Origin: Opitutus sp. GAS368
Lineage (GTDB): Bacteria > Verrucomicrobiota > Verrucomicrobiia > Chthoniobacterales > Chthoniobacteraceae
DNA length: 64,000 nucleotides
Direction of reading: 5' to 3'
NCBI GenBank assembly: GCA_943329925.2
Contig: CALQFT020000001.1
Coordinates: 1-64,000, forward strand
In this document: piece by piece, positions 26,471 to 35,066 of the stretch
Layout of the letters: each line of letters opens with the position of its first letter
How positions within the stretch are numbered: position 1 is the stretch's first letter
Program-made: the position numbers and the translations under genes
Notes under the pieces: generated by a model
The model's database searches: none
The model's input: the letters and a program-made list of their open reading frames with translations, nothing else
What the model was told of the DNA's origin: nothing

Positions 26471-27457
26471 ATGCGTAATCGGATAATCGTCACCACCACG
26501 CGCCCTTGTCCTCTGACTGGCGCTCGCCAAGCTCACGTCGTAGCGGGAGTAGACAGGCACGGTGCGCCCCTGAGAAACGTCTGCTGGGTGGACAGTGGTT
26601 TTATTGGGGTGGATCCAATTCCCATTGAGGATGTTTCTGCGTTTTACAAAAACGAATACAGGCAGCAGTACAAAGGTTCTTTTACTCCGCAAAATCGGCA
26701 TGTACTTCGTGCTGCGCGCTGTGCGCTCGATCGCTTTGAGCGGATTAAGTCCCACTTGCCCCAAGGCTCCGCGCCCCTTCGCACTTTGGACGCTGGGGCC
26801 AGCAGTGGAGAGTTTGTTTACCTGATGAAAAAACTAGGCCACGAGGCAGAGGGGATTGAGCCCCACGTGGGTTACGCGACGCACGCAAGCTCCAGTCTCG
26901 CCCTCAACGTGACTAACTGCACGTTTTCTGAGTTTCCCCCGAAACCGGATGCGTTTGAACTCGTCACGCTGTTTCACGTTTTAGAGCACCTCGAGTTTCC
27001 AGTGGTGGATCTTTTGAGGCTTCGTAACATGTTGAACAAAAATGGGATATTTGTAATCGAGGTGCCGAATATTTTGTATCGGGGAATGAAATTCTCCCAT
27101 AAGTGGCACAAGGGTCACCTCAATGGATTTACTGCTGCCTCCTTGAAACTCACCGCGGCGATGGCCGGCCTTGAAGCTATTGAATGCGGAGAAATCGGCG
27201 ATGGCGGAAATTTATTCGGCGTGTTTCGTGTCGCCGCGCCGCTCTTGTTGGACGAAGCGCGTGCCCAATTGCTGGGACACGATGAAAGCGCAATGGCGGC
27301 CATCCAGCTTAATTCGGACGCAGATTATTATTCACGTTGGGATACTTGGGCAAAGATTCCGCGCAAGCTCCGCTCTCAGATTGAGGAGCGGCGCACGGCA
27401 CCAAAGCACCTAGATGCTGTTGCCATTTTGAATAGCGTCTATCGCTCGGCGCATTGA
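26471..27457 (+). CDS. Class I SAM-dependent methyltransferase
   Basis: 328 aa from the ATG at 26471; the ORF-track TTG start at 26423 is less likely. The Rossmann SAM site is LRTLDAGASSGEFVYLMKKLGHEAEGIEPH, with motif FELVTLFHVLEHL and the following VVDLLRLRNMLNKNGIFVIEVPN, as in Methyltransf_23-type enzymes. An N-terminal segment of about 50 residues with PCPLTGA recalls the small zinc-binding lead domain of sugar C-methyltransferase relatives, but only one cysteine is kept. The substrate is unknown. It stands alone and ends at a hairpin terminator inside the neighbouring esterase. Confidence 0.75.
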   Translation: MRNRIIVTTTRPCPLTGARQAHVVAGVDRHGAPLRNVCWVDSGFIGVDPIPIEDVSAFYKNEYRQQYKGSFTPQNRHVLRAARCALDRFERIKSHLPQGSAPLRTLDAGASSGEFVYLMKKLGHEAEGIEPHVGYATHASSSLALNVTNCTFSEFPPKPDAFELVTLFHVLEHLEFPVVDLLRLRNMLNKNGIFVIEVPNILYRGMKFSHKWHKGHLNGFTAASLKLTAAMAGLEAIECGEIGDGGNLFGVFRVAAPLLLDEARAQLLGHDESAMAAIQLNSDADYYSRWDTWAKIPRKLRSQIEERRTAPKHLDAVAILNSVYRSAH

Positions 27458-27479
27458 CGCGCGCGGGATCGAGAGGAGC

Positions 27480-28292
27480 TCAAAGCGACTCTGCAAAAAA
27501 GCGCAGAGTCTTTTCCAAGTGCTTCTCCCAGTAAGGCCAGTCATGGCCGCCGGAGAATTCCTCGTACAGGTGCGAAATGCCCGCCTTCTCCAACCCCCGA
27601 TGCAGAGCCCTGTTCGCTTCAAGCAGGGGATCTTCCGTTCCGCAATCAAAGCGAATTCTTGGGAGCGTCGTTTTTTGACGTAGAAAAGTATCCAGCACCG
27701 AGCGGTCTTCCTCCAGTGCTGTGAAGGTGTAGATGGGTTCCTCAACGTAATCACTGAGGTGCTCGAGGTGGGTGGCGGATGAATGGCCTGAGGCGGCGCA
27801 GAAAAGTTCAGGGTGCTTGGCCGCTAGTCGAAGTGCCCCAAAGCCGCCCATGGAAAGGCCCGCGATGAACATTGGCGATTGCGCTTCAAGGCAGGGTGCA
27901 GCGAGGCTCGCTGCGCATGGAACTTCCTCGATGATCCAGCGTTCAAAATCTTGGGTGCGATGCGCGAGATACCCGCTTCCGTCCCCCCAAAGTCCATCGC
28001 TTGGCATGGCCAGCACCATCGGTGGAATCGCCCCTTCTTCGCACAGACGCGCCGCGGTTCGGTGCGCGCCACCCTTAAGTGCCCATGCCCAATGGCTGCC
28101 ATACACGCCGTGGAGCAAAATCACCAGTGGCACGCGTTGTCCGGACTCCGCCCCCAAACATGCGTACACGCTCAGATCGGCGCGTTGTCCCAGCGCCGGG
28201 CTCTTAACCGTCATGTGGCGCAGTCCTTCGCACTCAAACCGTGGGTTGGAAATTTCCACGGTGCGGAATTGAACGGGTGTGCGGATGGCCAT
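27480..28292 (-). CDS. Esterase D/S-formylglutathione hydrolase-like alpha/beta hydrolase
   Basis: 270 aa. The nucleophile elbow is FIAGLSMGGFGALRLA (GxSxG), the oxyanion-type loop is ILLHGVYGSHWAW, and the catalytic aspartate and histidine are likely in DCGTEDPLL and SGGHDWPYW. This arrangement fits the esterase D family. Its gene follows the SDR gene by 6 bp, so it is in the same operon. The substrate is unknown. Confidence 0.85.
   Translation of the reverse strand: MAIRTPVQFRTVEISNPRFECEGLRHMTVKSPALGQRADLSVYACLGAESGQRVPLVILLHGVYGSHWAWALKGGAHRTAARLCEEGAIPPMVLAMPSDGLWGDGSGYLAHRTQDFERWIIEEVPCAASLAAPCLEAQSPMFIAGLSMGGFGALRLAAKHPELFCAASGHSSATHLEHLSDYVEEPIYTFTALEEDRSVLDTFLRQKTTLPRIRFDCGTEDPLLEANRALHRGLEKAGISHLYEEFSGGHDWPYWEKHLEKTLRFFAESL
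27487..27514 (+). terminator. Terminator of the methyltransferase gene, inside the 3' end of the esterase gene
   Basis: Arms gactctgc and gcagagtc flank an 8-base A-rich loop and are followed by TTTT on the plus strand. The hairpin lies in the last codons of the convergent esterase gene. Confidence 0.65.
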
Positions 28293-28298
28293 TGGAAG

Positions 28299-29030
28299 TT
28301 AAGGGGTCGGCGCTGCGAAATCCCTGTCTCCAAGCGCCCGCAGAACAAGCTCCTGCGGAACTACTTTCTCATTCATCTGCGCAAGGCTCACAACGGCTTC
28401 CGCAACCTGCTGCGCGGATAGAAAATCTTCAACGGGCATCGTGCGAGCTGTGGCTCCTTGCCAGAAAGTTGTGTCTACGCCGCCGGGAAGCAGCGCCGTC
28501 ACGCGTACACCAAAGGGAGCGCCTTCTTCGCGCAGGGCTTGCGTAAAGCCTCGCACGCCCCATTTTGCGGCACAATACACGGCCTCGCCCGGGATGCCGC
28601 GTAACCCGGCGGTGGAGATTATGTTAATGATGTGACCACGGCGCTGGTGGCGCATGACGCGCAGGGCGGCTTGACTCCCGAGAATGGTGCCCTTCAGATT
28701 CACCCCCAGCATCAAATCGATTTCCTCAGGGGAATAGTCGGTGATGGCGCGGTGTCTGGCCAACCCCGCGTTGTTGATCCAAAGGGCCACAGATCCGGCG
28801 TGGCCGGCGGCCGCAGCGGCGAGGGCGGCCATGTCCGGTGCTGAGGTGACATCAGCCTGGAATCCAATCGCCGCTGAGGTGCGCAACTCCGCAACAGCAG
28901 CTTCCAAAGCAGGGGCGTCAGAGTCACTCAGGACGACTCTGGCCTGTGCCTCCAAAAGCATCCGGGCGGTGGCGAATCCGATTCCGCGCGCTGCGCCGGT
29001 CACCACGCAGCTAATGGTCTTTAAGTTCAT
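28299..29030 (-). CDS. Short-chain dehydrogenase/reductase (SDR)
   Basis: 243 aa classical SDR. NAD(P)-binding TGAARGIG, structural NNAG, catalytic serine in IISTAG and YCAAKWG (YxxxK) are all present. It follows the ferritin-like gene by 12 bp and precedes the esterase by 6 bp. The substrate is unknown; the neighbours suggest a small catabolic or stress unit, which is inference only. Confidence 0.9.
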   Translation of the reverse strand: MNLKTISCVVTGAARGIGFATARMLLEAQARVVLSDSDAPALEAAVAELRTSAAIGFQADVTSAPDMAALAAAAAGHAGSVALWINNAGLARHRAITDYSPEEIDLMLGVNLKGTILGSQAALRVMRHQRRGHIINIISTAGLRGIPGEAVYCAAKWGVRGFTQALREEGAPFGVRVTALLPGGVDTTFWQGATARTMPVEDFLSAQQVAEAVVSLAQMNEKVVPQELVLRALGDRDFAAPTP

Positions 29031-29042
29031 AAGAGATATACA

Positions 29043-30464
29043 TTAAGCAGACGCGCTCAGTTCGCGCAGGTCAGCTCGTATGGCAGAGTAGTTGGTTTCA
29101 AAAGCGAGCACCGCGGGATCCGGTTCTTTGGCATGGACCCGGCACCATTCGAGGTAAAGCGGCCGCCACCAATTGGTGTGTTGGGTGAATCCCTCTGCGC
29201 GGTATTTTTGCCAGTCAATGAGCACGCGCGACCAGCATTCGTCACCATAAGTTATCGCCTTTTTGGAATCACCCATTTCCTTGACGTACCAGTCCCGGCC
29301 GATGCGTGCATGAAGGACCTCATCGGCCCAGTCGAAGTCCTGGGCGAGTCCGGCAAAGGCGTCGCCCGATGCAAGTCCGAGCTCCCATTCGAAGCGCTTA
29401 CCGGTTTTTGGCATGAGGCCCTGCTCGATGAAATAGAGCACGGCGTGACGTTCCAGTGGGAGCAATTGAGTGTTGAGTGCGAGGGACCAGGTGAAGTTGA
29501 TTCGCACCAGTGTGCGCCAGTCCACGCCGGCTTGTACAAAACCCACTTCTCCCATCATGGCGTGACGGGCTTCGTCCCAGAGTTGCCGAGTGAGGTCCAC
29601 CGTGTAATCCCAAGGCTTGCCCGTGGTTTGGGCAAGAATGGACGCGATTACTTCCGGCACATCTATCTCTCGAAGGCGCTTGTAATAAAGCATTAGCGGT
29701 TTGGCCAGTGCCGGCAGCGTTGCGTCGTATAAAAACGCCTCGGCATGCACTCCCATGTTGTAGGGGTCAGGGAAACGTTCATCCCGTTTGGGTACGGGGT
29801 CGAAGTGGTAGGGTTTTGCGGAGAACATCCGGCTCGGAACCGCTTCGGTGCGTGGGGTGCTGCCATCCAGAGAGCCAGCCTGTTGGAGGAGTTCTTGGAG
29901 GAGGCTCTCCCAAAGTTGCATCTTCTCTCGCTCCGCGGCTCCGGCCAACTGCGCCACGCACTTCCCGCCGTATTCTGCCATTTCCTCGACTTCCAAAAGT
30001 GCGAACCGACATACGCGTATGGAGGGATGATCCACGAGGGGATGCGTGTCGGCGAGGTAGCGCTGGAGAGCCTCCCGCAGTGCGGGGATGGCGTGTGTGT
30101 AGATGCCGGTGAGGAGGGCCGCGGTGTCTGGGGCGGCTAAAATTTCATCAAAAAGCACCTCCAACGCGGCGTCGGGCGCGTGGTCCAGTCCGAGGGGCGG
30201 TTCGCGCAGTTCAGACACGCGCTTACGCAGAGCGGCGGCATGTTCGGCGCAATAATGGGCGTGCAAACTGAACGCCATCTTCAGCTCGTAAACGGGCTCG
30301 GATGGGAGGCGGTGCACAAAAATTTGGTTCAACCTGCGCAGGGTCCAGTGAAGACGTTTGAGCCGTCCCACGCACGTTTCCACGGAGAGTCCGGGTTTGG
30401 CTGCTGCGTCAAAGCTAGTAATGCCGGCAAGAGGGGGCAGGTTGCGGTGGGTATGGTAGTCCAT
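29043..30464 (-). CDS. Ferritin-like (DUF455-like) protein
   Basis: 473 aa, mainly helical. Metal-binding helices like those of ferritin-like enzymes are seen: HAHYCAEHAAALRKRV, LEVEEMAEYGG, WADEVLHARIGRDW and the strong motif WDEARHAMMGEVGF (DExxH-type ligand pair). These match the di-metal carboxylate proteins related to DUF455. The enzymatic role is unknown. It is the first gene of the apparent operon with the SDR and esterase, and the ATG at 30464 gives the full N-terminus. Confidence 0.65.
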   Translation of the reverse strand: MDYHTHRNLPPLAGITSFDAAAKPGLSVETCVGRLKRLHWTLRRLNQIFVHRLPSEPVYELKMAFSLHAHYCAEHAAALRKRVSELREPPLGLDHAPDAALEVLFDEILAAPDTAALLTGIYTHAIPALREALQRYLADTHPLVDHPSIRVCRFALLEVEEMAEYGGKCVAQLAGAAEREKMQLWESLLQELLQQAGSLDGSTPRTEAVPSRMFSAKPYHFDPVPKRDERFPDPYNMGVHAEAFLYDATLPALAKPLMLYYKRLREIDVPEVIASILAQTTGKPWDYTVDLTRQLWDEARHAMMGEVGFVQAGVDWRTLVRINFTWSLALNTQLLPLERHAVLYFIEQGLMPKTGKRFEWELGLASGDAFAGLAQDFDWADEVLHARIGRDWYVKEMGDSKKAITYGDECWSRVLIDWQKYRAEGFTQHTNWWRPLYLEWCRVHAKEPDPAVLAFETNYSAIRADLRELSASA

Positions 30465-30710
30465 GGGTTGGGGTAGCGGCCTGAGCGACTGGTTTTAAAC
30501 CGTTTCTAGTCAAGATCCAACCTGTTTGGTGGGAGTTTACTTCCGGCGCGTTTCTGAATCAATGACCTCACGAAAAATTGCGCGACCCACGAGCGGTTTA
30601 ATTACTCTATAAGAGAGGCGGTCATTGTGGGGTTGTTTTTTGGTTCGCCACGGCGGCTGCTGCTAAAAACGAATATAAGACTCCTGAGCCACATCCATTG
30701 TCTACATCCC

Positions 30711-31232
30711 GTGCAACTTTATCATTTCATACCAGCACTGGCGTTCTTCTTTGCCCTGGTATCATTTACGGCCTGCCGCTCGGCAATCAATGACACCACC
30801 AAAGGCGGCGGAGCTATCGGGGGCGAGCCGAATGTCGCAGCGAAAAGCTTCTTCACCAGCCACTACGACTTTTACTGCACCGATCCAAATCTCATCAAAT
30901 CGTTACTCACACCAAGAGCTTTTCGTATTTTGAAGCACCATTACGGCAATTACACGAACAGGCATGAAATTGGTGTTCTGGATTGTGATCCTTGGATTAA
31001 CGCTCAAGACGGCGAGATTTCCAGGCCCTTTAATTTCGTGACACTTCAGAATCAAAATTCCGAAGTCATAACTCGCTTCGATTACACATTCAGAACCGGT
31101 TTCAAAACATCTCGTCTTCAATCAGTAATTGTCAAATTTCAACGTTCGCCATCCAGCTCAACATGGCAACTCGCTGACTTCATAATGCCAAATAATGAGT
31201 CGCTCCTCGATTGGCTCGAACGAACCCCCTGA
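30711..31232 (+). CDS. Putative lipoprotein, DUF3828-like
   Basis: 173 aa if the GTG at 30711 is used. I chose it because it starts a clean signal (MQLYHFIPALAFFFALVSFTAC, lipobox FTAC), whereas the ORF-track start at 30627 adds 28 residues. The later part reads like DUF3828-type proteins: FYCTDPNLIKSLLTPRAFRIL, then LDCDPWINAQDGEI, FDYTF and a final WQLADFI. These are often found in accessory DNA. Base composition is more AT-rich than its neighbours. The function is unknown. Confidence 0.55.
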   Translation: MQLYHFIPALAFFFALVSFTACRSAINDTTKGGGAIGGEPNVAAKSFFTSHYDFYCTDPNLIKSLLTPRAFRILKHHYGNYTNRHEIGVLDCDPWINAQDGEISRPFNFVTLQNQNSEVITRFDYTFRTGFKTSRLQSVIVKFQRSPSSSTWQLADFIMPNNESLLDWLERTP

Positions 31233-31517
31233 TTGTTTGGTTGCGGATCGGTTGATTCGTATTGAAGCCAGTTCTTGTCGTATTGGATGATGGTTTGGGC
31301 GTTTGGCGCCTTTGAGGCTATCTTTCCAGTGCGCGTGATCTACCACCCAGTAACGCGCTCATAGGGAGAGGGCGGTCACGTCTATCGATATTCAGTTAGG
31401 CTGGAACTTAGCCGCAAAACTTGTGGGTAATTGAAAGGTTGGCTGTGCGATACGGTAAAACTCGAAGAAGCGGGCAAGAGACCGCCTTGCCTGAATGGAC
31501 TGATCGCAAGCAGGGAG
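31233..31517. other. Gene-poor stretch between the DUF3828-like and YqjK-like genes
   Basis: 285 bases. No confident gene or RNA. A minus-strand segment near 31240-31350 encodes YWVVDHAHWKDSLKG, faintly like the end of ISAs1-type transposases, but it is short and starts after a stop, so it is not called. Confidence 0.5.
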
Positions 31518-31925
31518 CTATATTTTGGTTTTATTTACACCGCTGGACTGGGCTGTCACTAGAGAAGTGACGCGGCTAGTGATCCATTCCAAAAGGGCTG
31601 GTTTGGCGAGTTCAAAGCCCACCTTGAAAAGCTTTGAAAACAATCCCGCCTGCTGGGTGGGGCTGGTGCTTGAATTGCCATTGACGCTGGATTGAACCAC
31701 GCTTTGCGCGGGATGGCCGAGACGGAGTGCCAAAATTTTGGACAGCAGCCAACCGCCCAGCGCGGCGCCCGAAAGCCAAGTTACTGGATTATCGCGCACG
31801 CTCTGGCGCACTCTGGCGGCTAGGTCCAGCTGGTATTCACAGGAGCGAAAAGCGTTCCGGATTTCGCTCCGGGAAACCTCTAGCTCGGCAATCAGCGTGG
31901 CTTTTCTGTTGTCGATCTCAACCAT
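31518..31925 (-). CDS. YqjK-like small membrane-associated protein
   Basis: 135 aa. The N-terminal half has charged helical residues (RKATLIAELEVSRSEI), then a VRQSVRDNPVTWLSGAALGGWLLSKILAL hydrophobic segment, and a Ser/Thr-rich linker. The pattern and position after a YqjE-like gene match the YqjK slot of the yqjDEK locus. The gene overlaps the YqjE-like one by 34 bp. It probably sits in the inner membrane; the role is unknown. Confidence 0.55.
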   Translation of the reverse strand: MVEIDNRKATLIAELEVSRSEIRNAFRSCEYQLDLAARVRQSVRDNPVTWLSGAALGGWLLSKILALRLGHPAQSVVQSSVNGNSSTSPTQQAGLFSKLFKVGFELAKPALLEWITSRVTSLVTAQSSGVNKTKI

Positions 31926-32314
31926 GCGTCATCCTTTCGAAATTCTTCCAGCGTTGTGGCAAACATCGGTTTACGCAACCATCCTCGGGCACCGCGCAAC
32001 ACCCCCCATGCGAGCAATAAATGCAGGCAGCCAGTGGCCGCCGCAATAGAAATCCACGCATGCTCGCTGCCGGCAAGGCGCGCGATGCCGAAGACCAGCG
32101 CCAAACAAAGCAGCAAATACCCTGCAATGCTCAGCGTAATGGCCACCGCAGCGAGCACAAGCATCCCACCTAAGCGCGCCACCGCCTCTTTGCCTTCCAA
32201 GCCGGCCAATTCCAGCCTAGCCCTTAAATAACTAAGGGCTGAGAGGCTGAACAGCCGCAGGGGGCCGCTTAGGTCTCTGTCCTGCGCGCTGTTTTTTTGA
32301 GGCTCACGGTTCAT
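31892..32314 (-). CDS. YqjE-like membrane protein (holin-X-like fold)
   Basis: 140 aa with two hydrophobic segments, GGMLVLAAVAITLSIAGYLLLCLALVFG and WISIAAATGCLHLLLAWGVLRG, and an N-terminal amphipathic region RLELAGLEGKEAVARLG. This is the layout of YqjE/phage holin-superfamily inner-membrane proteins, which in E. coli accompany the ribosome-tethering protein YqjD. No lysis genes are near, so holin activity is not implied. Confidence 0.7.
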   Translation of the reverse strand: MNREPQKNSAQDRDLSGPLRLFSLSALSYLRARLELAGLEGKEAVARLGGMLVLAAVAITLSIAGYLLLCLALVFGIARLAGSEHAWISIAAATGCLHLLLAWGVLRGARGWLRKPMFATTLEEFRKDDAWLRSTTEKPR

Positions 32315-32438
32315 CCAGAGGGGCGGTGTCTATAGGGCGGCGCTTCGGGGCAATCAGTAGTTTGTCAGTCGGGGCAATGCGATGGGGCACCTAGCGGTGT
32401 CCAAGAGCACTCAACTGGCAGATTGGCTGCTCTAGGGC

Positions 32439-32783
32439 CTAGCGGCGGGCGAGGATCCCCACAACAAAGCCGGCTCCGAGGGCTATGCACACGGCGGTTA
32501 AGGGGTTTTCTCTTACGTAACCTTCTGTGTCATGGCGCAGCGCCTCGGCACGGACCTTGGCGTCGGCATAAACGGCCTCGGCTCGCGCTTTAATTTGGGC
32601 GGCTTTTTCATCGGCGGCGTGGAGGAGCTCTCTGCCCTTGATCTCCATCGCTGATTTAAGTTCGTCGGCGGCTAGGAAGTTGGCAGCTCCCAAGGTGTGG
32701 GGACGGTGGACGGCCTCGGCAGAAAGCTGAGGGTTATCGTGGTGGGTTTCAGTGATAGGCGTGGATGCGACGTTGGTTGTCAT
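32439..32783 (-). CDS. ElaB/YqjD/DUF883-type protein
   Basis: 114 aa. The charged Ala/Lys-rich helical body (AADEKAAQIKARAEAVYADAKV) and the C-terminal anchor VRENPLTAVCIALGAGFVVGILARR are diagnostic of the ElaB/YqjD family, which is tail-anchored in the inner membrane and in E. coli can bind ribosomes in stationary phase. It leads the YqjD-YqjE-YqjK set on the minus strand. Confidence 0.85.
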   Translation of the reverse strand: MTTNVASTPITETHHDNPQLSAEAVHRPHTLGAANFLAADELKSAMEIKGRELLHAADEKAAQIKARAEAVYADAKVRAEALRHDTEGYVRENPLTAVCIALGAGFVVGILARR

Positions 32784-32850
32784 AGAATCTCCTCTTTTTA
32801 ATTTCCTAATCAGTCAGATTTTAACACAATAGAAAGTATCAGATGGCAAC

Positions 32851-32900
32851 TGGGGGAAATCGGGGGAAATCGGGGGAAATCGGGGGAAATCGGGGGAAAC
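32851..32900 (+). repeat. Five 10-bp repeats cgggggaaat, G-quadruplex-capable
   Basis: Five copies of the unit (first begins with t, last ends with c) give five runs of GGGGG separated by five-base AAATC/AAATT-type loops. Runs of three or more G with short loops are the classic intramolecular G-quadruplex pattern on the plus strand. It lies 68 bp upstream of the YqjD-like gene start. Confidence 0.85.
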
Positions 32901-33100
32901 CAAGGGCGGGAGGCGCGCCAGCGAGGGGCTGGAAAATTAATAAGGCCTAGGATTGCGAGTTAAGGGGTTGCGGTTTTAGAGGGCTGCGCCGGAGAAAACT
33001 CGGGTGGGGAAAACTACGAAAAACTACGAAAGATGGGAAAAGTTACACAGAGCAGCCATGGAGCTTAATGAGCAAGTTTTGACCCAAATTTTTGACCCAA

Positions 33101-33160
33101 GTTTGAACTCAAGTTTGAACTCAAGTTTGAACTCAAGTTTGAACTCAAGTTTTAACTTAG
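33101..33160 (+). repeat. 12-bp tandem repeat gtttgaactcaa
   Basis: Four exact copies (33101-33148) and a degenerate fifth (gttttaacttag), preceded by related gacccaa units at about 33075-33099. The 12-bp period keeps a frame open, which explains the spurious SLNS-repeat ORF. Confidence 0.9.
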
Positions 33161-33253
33161 TTTCTGAACTGGTTTTGAGCCAGTTCTAGATCAAGTTGGC
33201 CCTCACTATATGCTACGGAAAATAGTAGGGCGAGGGGGCTATGAAAATTAAAA

Positions 33254-33472
33254 TTATTTGGCTCGGAAGGTAATTCGAGCCTTTGAGAGATCATACGGGG
33301 AGAGCTCCACTTCCACATTATCGCCTGGCACAATACGAATGAAATGTTTCCGCATTTTTCCCGAAATGTGAGCGAGCACCAGCGCTCCTTCTTTAAGTTG
33401 AACTCGGAACATGGTTCCGGGAAGTACTTCCTTGACGACTCCCTGAGTCTTAATTGCGTCCTCTTTACCCAT
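33254..33472 (-). CDS. infA: Translation initiation factor IF-1
   Basis: 72 aa, the standard length, single OB fold. It blocks the ribosomal A site during initiation. Motifs: [59 protein letters not shown]. The ORF-track longer version (33157-33621) is a different frame. It stands 250 bp downstream of the tRNA-Leu on the same strand. Confidence 0.97.
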   Translation of the reverse strand: MGKEDAIKTQGVVKEVLPGTMFRVQLKEGALVLAHISGKMRKHFIRIVPGDNVEVELSPYDLSKARITFRAK

Positions 33473-33717
33473 AGTCGTTCAATCATGCCTATGGATTGAA
33501 TGGAAAGCAATACCGCGTATCCAGACATTGTGGGGGCTTCGGGACTCTTTTTTGTATTCGCCTTGCCAACTGCATCTACCGCTGAATAACCCGTCGCTGC
33601 ATTCTTACCGCAATGCAGCACTCCATCCCAATCAATTGGCGCCGCAGCGCGTCTGAAATCCGCACAATGCGCCCGCCTTTGTGCGGCAGTCGATGTAACT
33701 CCCTTAGATTAAAGGAG

Positions 33718-33801
33718 TGGTGCTCACGAGAGGACTCGAACCTCCACGGTATTACCCATACGGTTCTGAGCCGTACGCGTCTGCCATTCCGCCACGTGAG
33801 C
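33718..33801 (-). tRNA. tRNA-Leu (anticodon CAG), CCA encoded
   Basis: Read on the minus strand: acceptor GCTCACG pairs with CGTGAGC; anticodon arm TACGG-CTCAGAA-CCGTA gives anticodon CAG (reads CUG). A long variable arm (about 13 nt) marks a class II tRNA, and the T arm is GGAGG-TTCGAGT-CCTCT. The 3' end is encoded as A73 plus CCA (33718-33720). An ORF drawn over it on the plus strand (33613-33843) is a well-known artefact. Confidence 0.97.
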
Positions 33802-33880
33802 TTTTGCAGCCGCTGGCTGGTTGATGGCCGAATCCAGCGGTGAGAGAAGATAGTAATCTCCTCGGGCTGTGACGCAATCT

Positions 33881-33915
33881 AAAAACATGTCTCGATGATT
33901 AATTCTCGAGACATG
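33881..33915 (-). terminator. Intrinsic terminator downstream of dnaN
   Basis: Perfect 10-bp inverted repeat catgtctcga / tcgagacatg with a 10-base loop. On the minus strand it is followed by TTTTT, 57 bp after the dnaN stop. This separates dnaN from tRNA-Leu and infA. Confidence 0.9.
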
Positions 33916-33971
33916 AAGACATCCCTAGACAGAGTGTCTTTGAGGATTGGAGTTTCTTTTCCCCCAAGAGG

Positions 33972-35066
33972 TTAGCTCACGCGCATGGGCATGATCACAT
34001 ACAAAAAGGGGCTTTGAATCTTGATGACGCCCGGACTCATTTCGTCGATCAAATCCAAGAAGACTTCATCTGTGGGCAAGGCCCGCAACGGAGCCATGAG
34101 ATACTCCGGATTGAAGGCGATGGTCAGATCGTTTCCTTTGTAAATGACAGGGATGGATTCCCTTGCTTCACCGATATCCGGCGTGTTCGCCGCGATTTCC
34201 AAATTGTTCTTGGTGAACATCAACTTCACTGAGTTGCTTTTTTCGCTGGCGAGTAGCGAGACGCGATGGACCGCCGCCTGAAAAAGTTCACGCTCCAAAG
34301 TTACCCGTTCGCGCACTTCGTTGGGGATGACCTGCCGGTAGTTGGGGTAGTTGCCTTCCACCAATTTGGAAACAAGTCGCGTGGTGCCAACATCAAAGGC
34401 CACCTGGTTCTGTGCGACGTACATTTTCATTTCACCCGAGTCACCGACTAGGCGGGCGAGTTCGTTAATGCACTTGGTGGGAACAATAACGTCAACTTCC
34501 TCACTTTGTGGGAATTCGACTTCTCAATCAACAAGGCCCAGGCGGCGGCCATCTGTGGCGACCATGGTCAAGCGGCTGTCTTTGAAAGAAAAGAGGATGC
34601 CGTTGAGCACGTAACGCGTCTCGTCGGTGGAGATAGCGTAGGAGGTCTTGCGCAAGGCGTCCTTGAGTTCGCCCTGCTTGAGGGAGAATAGTTTGCAATC
34701 GGAGAACTCGGGAAAGGGAGGAAACTCGTCTTCGGGAAGGCCGTGGATTTTGAAGAAAATCTGCCCGCAGCGCAGAGAGGCGATATTCTTGCCTTCAACC
34801 TCTACATGCACTTCGCCGGCTGGCAGTTCACGCACGATGCTGGCTAGGCGTTTGACAGGCAGGGTGGTTCCACCGGGGCGGTCAACTTGGGCTTCTGCAA
34901 CGCAGGTGACACCGACATCCAGATCGGTTGTGGTGAATCGTAACTGGCCGTCGGCAGCCTGGATGCGGACGTTGGAAAGGATCGGCAGGGTAGTGCGCGA
35001 ACTCACGACGTTCTGCACAGTTTGCAGACCAGCGAGGAGTGTGTCTCGGGCGACGCTGAATCTCAT
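33972..35066 (-). CDS. dnaN: DNA polymerase III beta clamp (DnaN), interrupted by an in-frame TGA
   Basis: The ORF track splits this gene in two (34524-35066 and 33972-34430), but translation continues in the same frame: codon 181 is TGA (34524-34526), preceded by ATDGRRLGLVD and followed by EVEFPQSEEVDVIVP. There is no frameshift. Total length is 364 codons, matching the usual 366-residue clamp, and the C-terminal VIMPMRVS is normal. The three-domain ring threads DNA for the polymerase. The break is inside domain II. Whether it is a sequencing error, a true nonsense change, recoding, or re-initiation (ATG at 34430) is unresolved. The gene is 85 bp downstream of dnaA, in the classic order. 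Confidence 0.9.
34524..34526 (-). other. In-frame TGA codon within dnaN
   Basis: Reads TGA on the minus strand at codon 181. TGA ends other convincing genes in the window (for example the TonB-like gene), so the code has not been reassigned here in any obvious way. No clear SECIS-like hairpin is visible just downstream. Confidence 0.85.

Larger units (their letters stand above)
32784..33253. other. Repeat-rich intergenic region of about 470 bases
   Basis: It holds two tandem repeats (separate entries at 32851 and 33101) and a short doubled aaaactacga at about 33009-33030. The 61-aa ORF 33004-33189 is made largely by the 12-bp repeat (SLNS copies), has no ribosome-binding site and no similarity I recognise; I do not call it a gene. 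Confidence 0.7.

Noticed and set aside
31158-31346. Possible ISAs1 transposase tail
   Set aside because: Only a faint pattern (YWVVDHAHW), too short, preceded by a stop, no inverted repeats.
31892-32314. Phage holin
   Set aside because: No endolysin or structural genes nearby; the YqjD/YqjE/YqjK context explains it.
33004-33189. 61-aa ORF with SLNS repeats
   Set aside because: The repeat DNA has a 12-bp period that keeps a frame open; no start signal or similarity.
33613-33843. 76-aa plus-strand ORF
   Set aside because: It is drawn over tRNA-Leu(CAG) and its reading (WCSREDSNLHGITHTVLSRTRLPFRH) is a known artefact.
33972-35066. dnaN frameshift or two separate clamp genes
   Set aside because: Both parts are in one frame with 364 codons in all and only a single TGA, so a point change fits better.
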